Shown here piece by piece: positions 12,717 to 16,296 of a DNA stretch of 16,296 nucleotides (positions are counted from its first letter, which is position 1; every line of letters begins with the position of its first letter). The notes below the pieces were generated by a model. It made no database searches, was not told where the DNA came from, and saw only the letters and a list, made by a program, of their open reading frames with translations. The stretch is taken from positions 1 through 16,296 of the forward strand of contig CANQHY010000020.1 in assembly GCA_947623975.1 (NCBI GenBank), written 5' to 3'. The translations under genes and the position numbers were made by a program. The DNA is from an uncultured Bacilli bacterium (GTDB taxonomy: Bacteria > Bacillota_I > Bacilli_A > RF39 > UBA660).

Positions 12717-13382
12717 TTATGAAGCTAGTTTTGCTAATGCATCTTTAGCAGCTTCTTGTTCTGCTTCTTTCTTGCTCGGTGCACTACCTTTACCATAGAT
12801 TATATCATCAACTTTAACTACAACCGAAAAGGTTTTATTATGTGCAGGTCCTTCTTCACCTACTAACTCATAAGAAAGACTTTTCTGGTCTGTTTGAACA
12901 AATTCTTGAAGGGCTGATTTGTAATCACTAAAGAACGTAATCTTAGGGTCTTCAATATAAGGCACTATGATATTCAATATTACATCTTTGACAGCGTAAA
13001 AACCTAAATCCAAATAAATTGCACCCATCAATGATTCAAAAATATCGGCAAGTATTACTTTTTTAAACCTTCCACCGTCTATTTCTTCACCGTGACCGAC
13101 CTTAATATAGTCGCTCAAATTTAAATCTTTAGCATATTCATATAAAGCATTTTCACAGACATAACTAGCTCTAATTTTCGTCATATCCCCTTCTTCTTTA
13201 TACATATTCCTATATAAATAATCACTTACAACTAACTCTAAGACAGCATCTCCTAAAAATTCTAATCGCTCATAATCATTTTTCAAATGATTTTCATTTA
13301 CATAAGAAGAATGTTGAAAAGCTGTTGTATAATATTTTAAATTTTTAGGTTTTATATTCAATAATTCAAATAATTTATTCAT
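12717..13382 (-). CDS. rnc: Ribonuclease III
   Basis: RNase III is a dimeric double-strand-specific endonuclease that processes rRNA precursors and cuts structured or antisense-paired RNAs. The 221-residue protein has the signature ERLEFLGDAVL (38-48) and the catalytic residues E41, D45, D113 and E116, the last two in LADIFESLMGAIYLDLG. A C-terminal double-stranded RNA-binding domain spans about 154-220, with APSKKEAEQEAAKDAL at its end. Length is standard. The ATG at 13382 follows GGTGAT by six bases. A TGATATAAT extended -10 (13401-13409) lies just upstream. The usual downstream partners smc and ftsY are not here; a non-coding region follows instead. Confidence 0.97.
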   Translation of the reverse strand: MNKLFELLNIKPKNLKYYTTAFQHSSYVNENHLKNDYERLEFLGDAVLELVVSDYLYRNMYKEEGDMTKIRASYVCENALYEYAKDLNLSDYIKVGHGEEIDGGRFKKVILADIFESLMGAIYLDLGFYAVKDVILNIIVPYIEDPKITFFSDYKSALQEFVQTDQKSLSYELVGEEGPAHNKTFSVVVKVDDIIYGKGSAPSKKEAEQEAAKDALAKLAS

Positions 13383-13400
13383 AAAAAAATCACCATAACT

Positions 13401-13409
13401 ATTATATCA
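13401..13409 (-). promoter_or_regulatory. Extended -10 promoter of rnc
   Basis: TGA directly before TATAAT on the minus strand. No good -35 is seen. The ribosome site GGTGAT begins about seven bases downstream, so the leader is very short (about 12 bases). Confidence 0.6.
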
Positions 13410-13442
13410 TCAAAAATAAATATCGCTAAACAAAATATACAA

Positions 13443-13471
13443 TTGATTAAATCTTTTTTTAATAGTAAAAT
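13443..13471 (+). promoter_or_regulatory. Promoter of yidD and the lipoprotein gene
   Basis: TTGATT (13443-13448), a 17-base spacer, then TAAAAT (13466-13471). Transcription would start near 13478, 17 bases before the yidD ATG. Confidence 0.6.
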
Positions 13472-13494
13472 AATAGTGAAAGTTCGGCGATAAT

Positions 13495-13731
13495 ATGAAG
13501 AGGATTCTTATATCACTTATAAGGTCATATCAAAAAATTCCTTTAAAATCTCACCAAATGTGCAAATTTCAACCGACATGTTCTAATTATGCTATTGTAG
13601 CGATAGAAGAACATGGATGTATAAAAGGCACTTATCTTTCGATTAAAAGAATATTAAGGTGTAATCCATTTAATAAAAATTGTGGATATGACCCTGTACC
13701 ATTAAAGGAGAAGAAAAATGAAGAAATTTAA
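13495..13731 (+). CDS. yidD: Membrane protein insertion efficiency factor YidD
   Basis: YidD is a small basic protein at the inner face of the membrane that assists YidC-dependent insertion of membrane proteins. The 78-residue protein shows the whole family pattern: CKFQPTCSNYA (23-33), EEHGCIKGTYLSIKRILRCNPF (starting at 38) and GYDPVP (64-69). The N-terminal ILISLIRSYQ helix is the amphipathic membrane contact. The ATG at 13495 follows GGCGAT by three bases, a variant of the GGTGAT site used elsewhere here. The gene is usually found between rnpA and yidC; here it is instead promoter-proximal to a lipoprotein gene, overlapping its start by 14 bases. The two are probably translated together. 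Confidence 0.95.
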   Translation: MKRILISLIRSYQKIPLKSHQMCKFQPTCSNYAIVAIEEHGCIKGTYLSIKRILRCNPFNKNCGYDPVPLKEKKNEEI

Positions 13732-14590
13732 ATTATTTACGCTTACTATTTTAACCCTTTTACTATTTACAGGCTGTGATATATTCAAAATAGATAATAT
13801 GGAAGATATAAGTATTATAACCTCTAATTATCCTCTTGAATTTATTGTAAAAACTTTATATGGTGAACATTCATTAGTAAAATCAATATACCCTGATGAA
13901 ACTGACATAACTAATTATGAAATTAATGATAAAATGATTGAAAACTATAGCAAAGAAGACTTATTTGTATACGCAAGTTACGGAAACGATAAAGATATAG
14001 CTGTTAGATTGTTAAACAAAAATAAAAAATTACTAATAATAGATGGAAGTTTAGGAATGAGTCCTGACTATATTGAAGAACTTTGGTTAAATCCTTCTAA
14101 TCTACTTATGGTAGCTCAGAATGTTAAAAATGGTCTTACGCAATATATTGACAATAATTATTTAATAAAAGAAATAAATGAACATTATGAAGATTTGAAG
14201 CTTAAGTTATCGGAATTAGATGCTGAGATAAAATTGACAGTAGAAAATGCTAATTATACTACGATTGTAACAGCAACCAAGACATTAAATTATTTGAAAA
14301 AATATGGATTTAATGTAATTTCTTTAGATGATGACAATACATCACTTGATAAATCTATTAAGATGATTACGGATATGGCAAAAGAAGGTTCAATTAAATA
14401 CATTTATAATTTAGAAAATGTCGAACAAAATGATACAGTTAAATCGCTTCTTGCCAATAATTCAACGTTATCCGAATTAAAATTAAAAAGGCTCGATAAT
14501 ATTACTACTAGTGAACGTGATAACAACGATGATTATTTTAAATTAATGCAGTATAATATCGAAGAATTAAAAAAAGAATTATATAAATAA
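13718..14590 (+). CDS. TroA/ZnuA-like lipoprotein lacking the metal-binding histidines
   Basis: The 290-residue protein starts with a lipoprotein signal: KKFKLF, a hydrophobic core and the lipobox LFTGC with C20, so it should be anchored outside the membrane. The rest follows the metal-transporter solute-binding family (TroA/ZnuA/AdcA) in order: SNYPLEFIVKTLYGEH, then YPDETDITNYE (58-68) where the family has PGxDPHxYE, LWLNPSNLLMVAQNV (122-136) where it has HxWLDPxNA, TATKTLNYLKKYGF (185-198) where it has a His before the aromatic segment, and a late IYNLEN (229-234). None of the three ligand His residues is present, so zinc or manganese binding by the usual site is unlikely. No ABC permease or ATPase is nearby. 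AGGAG precedes the ATG at 13718. The family call is moderate; function is unknown. Confidence 0.75.
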   Translation: MKKFKLFTLTILTLLLFTGCDIFKIDNMEDISIITSNYPLEFIVKTLYGEHSLVKSIYPDETDITNYEINDKMIENYSKEDLFVYASYGNDKDIAVRLLNKNKKLLIIDGSLGMSPDYIEELWLNPSNLLMVAQNVKNGLTQYIDNNYLIKEINEHYEDLKLKLSELDAEIKLTVENANYTTIVTATKTLNYLKKYGFNVISLDDDNTSLDKSIKMITDMAKEGSIKYIYNLENVEQNDTVKSLLANNSTLSELKLKRLDNITTSERDNNDDYFKLMQYNIEELKKELYK

Positions 14591-14613
14591 GCTTTATAAA
14601 GGCTTATTTTTTT
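14586..14613 (+). terminator. Terminator overlapping the lipoprotein stop codon
   Basis: AATAAGC (14586-14592, containing the stop TAA) pairs with GCTTATT (14602-14608), and further Ts follow. The convergent DUF421 gene ends within the 3' arm at 14604. The minus-strand T-run is poorer, so use by that gene is less certain. Confidence 0.85.
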
Positions 14614-15236
14614 ATTATATAAAGAGCACCCTTCGAATGAAAAGCATAAAAAACATCACTCAAAGATATTTTCTTTTCTTTTAGTTTTTCTTCTAACCAC
14701 TTAGAATCTTTATTGATTTTTTTCAATGTATCATAGTCTACTTTACCATCCAATATTAAGGCAAGTGGATAATCGCCACGTCGTGGATCATATTTAGAAA
14801 AAACTGATAAATTGCCGTTATTTTCTAGTATCGCGAAATCGACATCCTCTATTGTTTTTATCTTTTTAGCCCGAAGTTGAGTAAGTAAATCATCCAAATT
14901 ATAACGTTGCCTTACCATTTCTTTAAAATTTATTTTCCCATTGCTAATAATTACTGAAGGAACGCCATCGATAATATTTCTAAAATTAGGAGACTTTATT
15001 GATATTTTTGATAACGTTATTTGAATTACTACTAAAAGTAAAATCGGTAAAAGTGAAAGGAATATACTTTCTTCCCTATTATCTATTGAAATAGCCGCAA
15101 GTTCTGCAATTAATATAGATACAATCAAGTCAATTATACCCAATTGTCCTACTTCTCTTTTACCCATAAAACGATAAATTAGTGTTATTAATATATAAAA
15201 GAAAAAAGTTCGAAAAAGTACAATTAAATAATCCAA
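14604..15236 (-). CDS. DUF421 / YetF-family membrane protein
   Basis: The 210-residue protein has three membrane segments, at about 3-22, 33-50 and 58-76. The family signature MGKREVGQLGIIDLIVSILI (24-43) bridges the first two. A cytoplasmic domain follows, with PSVIISNGKI (93-102), LRAKKI (121-126) and FAILENNGNLSVF (134-146), as in the B. subtilis YetF/YkjA/YrbG group. Function is not settled; several are sporulation- or stress-linked in Bacillus. I place the start at the TTG at 15236, four bases after GGTGAT, the arrangement seen at several other genes. A GTG at 15245 that would extend the frame is part of that ribosome site. It is divergent from the TIGR04086 gene and convergent with the lipoprotein gene. 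Confidence 0.9.
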   Translation of the reverse strand: MDYLIVLFRTFFFYILITLIYRFMGKREVGQLGIIDLIVSILIAELAAISIDNREESIFLSLLPILLLVVIQITLSKISIKSPNFRNIIDGVPSVIISNGKINFKEMVRQRYNLDDLLTQLRAKKIKTIEDVDFAILENNGNLSVFSKYDPRRGDYPLALILDGKVDYDTLKKINKDSKWLEEKLKEKKISLSDVFYAFHSKGALYIIKK

Positions 15237-15310
15237 TATTATCACCTATATTTATTATGTTTATTGGTATTATTTTTTATTCAAACCATATATTTTATTA
15301 GGGTGATGTT

Positions 15311-15667
15311 ATGAAATATTTAAAAGCTTGTTTATTTGCTATTGGAATAATATTAATTGTACTTTTAATAACTAGTAGCCTTTCTTACTTTGATATTATA
15401 AATAATACTTTTAAAAACATACTACTAGTAATAGGAATGATAATATCATTTTTTATATCAGGCTTATATATTGGTACTGGTTGTCAAAACAAAGGCTACC
15501 TTGAAGGTATCAAAGTTGGCTTAATTTTAGTTTTATTTTTCTTTCTCCTATCTCAATTTATCTTTCGTGATAACATTTCAATTTGGAAAATCCTCTATTA
15601 CTTAATCCTATTTATCTTATCGATTGTAGGAAGTATTGTAGGAATAAATACTAAAAAAAATAACTAA
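15311..15667 (+). CDS. TIGR04086 (YrzE-like) membrane protein
   Basis: The 118-residue protein has four hydrophobic segments at about 5-25, 36-55, 68-86 and 92-110. GLYIGTGCQNKGYLEGIKVG (51-70) matches the family's G-x-Y-x-G turn and GxLEGxxxG helix start. Members in Firmicutes are small four-span proteins of unknown function often encoded next to tgt and yajC, as here near tgt, although yajC itself is not in this window. The ATG at 15311 follows GGTGAT by three bases. A TATATT (15289-15294) may be the -10 element, but the -35 candidate TTGGTA is 19 bases away. It faces the unknown gene on the minus strand across a shared terminator. Confidence 0.85.
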   Translation: MKYLKACLFAIGIILIVLLITSSLSYFDIINNTFKNILLVIGMIISFFISGLYIGTGCQNKGYLEGIKVGLILVLFFFLLSQFIFRDNISIWKILYYLILFILSIVGSIVGINTKKNN

Positions 15668-15682
15668 ATAGTTATTTTTTTA
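15652..15682. terminator. Bidirectional terminator between convergent genes
   Basis: AATAACT (15659-15665) pairs with AGTTATT (15670-15676) around AAAT. Ts follow on the plus strand and eight As (15653-15660) precede it, giving a T-run on the minus strand too. It contains the plus-strand stop and abuts the minus-strand stop at 15680, so it can serve both genes. Confidence 0.88.
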
Positions 15683-16069
15683 TTTATGTTTTCCCTTACT
15701 AATCAAAGCAACAATACTTTCGATTTCTTTATCAGTAAAGCCTGGTTCTTCTATAGAGCCATCATTATTCCTTTTTAAATTATCTGAGCAAGAACATAAA
15801 AAATCTTTAAGACAGCTTCCAATCTGCTTTGCATGACCAATAGCATAATTCATGATCATTCCTCTATCTTTACCTTTAAATGCTTTATATATGCTCAAAA
15901 GATCCTCTTCTGTATCTAAATATCCTGCTGGAATTCTAAAACCGTCAAAGGTTATTACTGCCGTTTCATTAGCCATTCCTACACTCGTTAAAGTTTTCAT
16001 TGTACGAAAAGCATTCCTTATATCCCCATCTGGGCTAACCTCAAAATTTACTACATAATTATCTGTCAT
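15680..16069 (-). CDS. Unknown protein encoded downstream of tgt
   Basis: This 129-residue protein begins MTDNYVVNFEVSPDGDIRNA. I do not recognise a family. It is soluble, without signal peptide or membrane span. The first 50 residues look like alternating strands (VVNFEVS, TAVITFDGFRIPAGYL). The middle is helical (TEEDLLSIYKAFKGKDRGMIMNYAIGHAK) and contains CLKDFLCSC, three Cys within nine residues (86-94), before a charged C-terminal tail. The ATG at 16069 is preceded by AAGGAG at a good spacing and lies 21 bases after tgt, so it is probably the last gene of the tgt operon, stopped at the bidirectional terminator. In many Firmicutes yajC follows tgt; this is not yajC. Confidence 0.75.
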   Translation of the reverse strand: MTDNYVVNFEVSPDGDIRNAFRTMKTLTSVGMANETAVITFDGFRIPAGYLDTEEDLLSIYKAFKGKDRGMIMNYAIGHAKQIGSCLKDFLCSCSDNLKRNNDGSIEEPGFTDKEIESIVALISKGKHK

Positions 16070-16090
16070 AATTTATTTCTCCTTATATAA

Positions 16091-16296
16091 TTATTTATAT
16101 TTACTTAAAAAATCTTTTTTGTATTCTAAATAAGAATCATTTTTAATAGCCTCTCTTGCCTCTTCCATAATCTTAATTAAAAATCGTGTATTATGAATCG
16201 ATAAGAGTCTTCCTCCTAAAGCTTCATCACTAGTTATTAAATGTCTTATGTAAGCTTTAGTGTAATTTTTACAAGTATAGCAATCACAACTATCTT
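16091..16296 (-). CDS. tgt: Queuine tRNA-ribosyltransferase, C-terminal end (runs off the window)
   Basis: Tgt exchanges guanine-34 of tRNAs with GUN anticodons for the queuine precursor preQ1. The last 67 residues are visible. They contain the zinc site CDCYTC (3-8 of this fragment) and, 26 residues after the last Cys, H34 in SIHN, exactly the CxCxxC...H spacing of the family. YTKAYIRHL, the GGRLLSIHN segment and the closing helix FLIKIMEEAREAI are also typical. The full protein is about 380 residues, so roughly 310 lie beyond the right edge. A short 21-base gap separates it from the next gene. Confidence 0.96.
   Translation of the reverse strand, partial: DSCDCYTCKNYTKAYIRHLITSDEALGGRLLSIHNTRFLIKIMEEAREAIKNDSYLEYKKDFLSKYK

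Noticed and set aside
15237..15245. GTG at 15245 as the DUF421 start
   Set aside because: It overlaps the GGTGAT site that correctly spaces the TTG at 15236.

Overview
The window is strongly AT-rich and looks like a chromosomal segment of a low-GC Firmicutes bacterium, probably of the Bacilli or a related gut lineage. The evidence is a yqfC-yqfD-ybeY-dgkA-cdd-era-yqzL-recO cluster, a bS21-YqeY pair, an RNase J, YidD, a TIGR04086 protein beside tgt, and TTGNNN-17-TATAAT promoters. Shine-Dalgarno (SD) sequences are AGGAGG or its downstream half, GGTGAT. No phage, insertion sequence, CRISPR array, tRNA or rRNA is visible. Species cannot be named from the sequence.

Layout. 1-3152 (all minus): the N-terminal part of UvrC, an Asn-rich zinc-ribbon membrane protein with its own promoter and terminator, and murE. 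3249-4100 (plus): an arginase-family enzyme, divergent from murE. 4113-9132 (minus): a nine-gene operon yqfC-yqfD-vanZ-ybeY-dgkA-cdd-era-yqzL-recO, in which a VanZ gene sits where phoH and yqfF usually lie. 9192-10260 (minus): yqeY, rpsU and a small unknown gene, each with its own promoter. 10386-12038 (minus): an RNase J paralogue with a damaged metal-binding site. 12113-12716: a roughly 600-base non-coding stretch holding a 140-base rod-shaped inverted repeat, recurring GTGCAC boxes, promoter-like signals on both strands and terminators. 12717-13382 (minus): RNase III. 13495-14590 (plus): yidD overlapping a metal-binding-family lipoprotein that has lost its histidine ligands. 14604-15236 (minus): a DUF421 membrane protein. 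15311-15667 (plus): a TIGR04086 protein. 15680-16296 (minus): an unknown protein and the C-terminal end of tgt.

Functionally the genes are mostly housekeeping: DNA repair (UvrC, RecO), cell-wall synthesis (MurE, undecaprenol kinase), ribosome assembly and RNA processing (Era, YbeY, bS21, RNase III, RNase J, Tgt), and membrane protein insertion (YidD). YqfC/YqfD hint at spore-formation ancestry. The less ordinary material is the rnc-rnj intergenic region, the degenerate RNase J, the ligand-less TroA-like lipoprotein, the YqzL-like gene overlapping recO, and three genes of unknown function.
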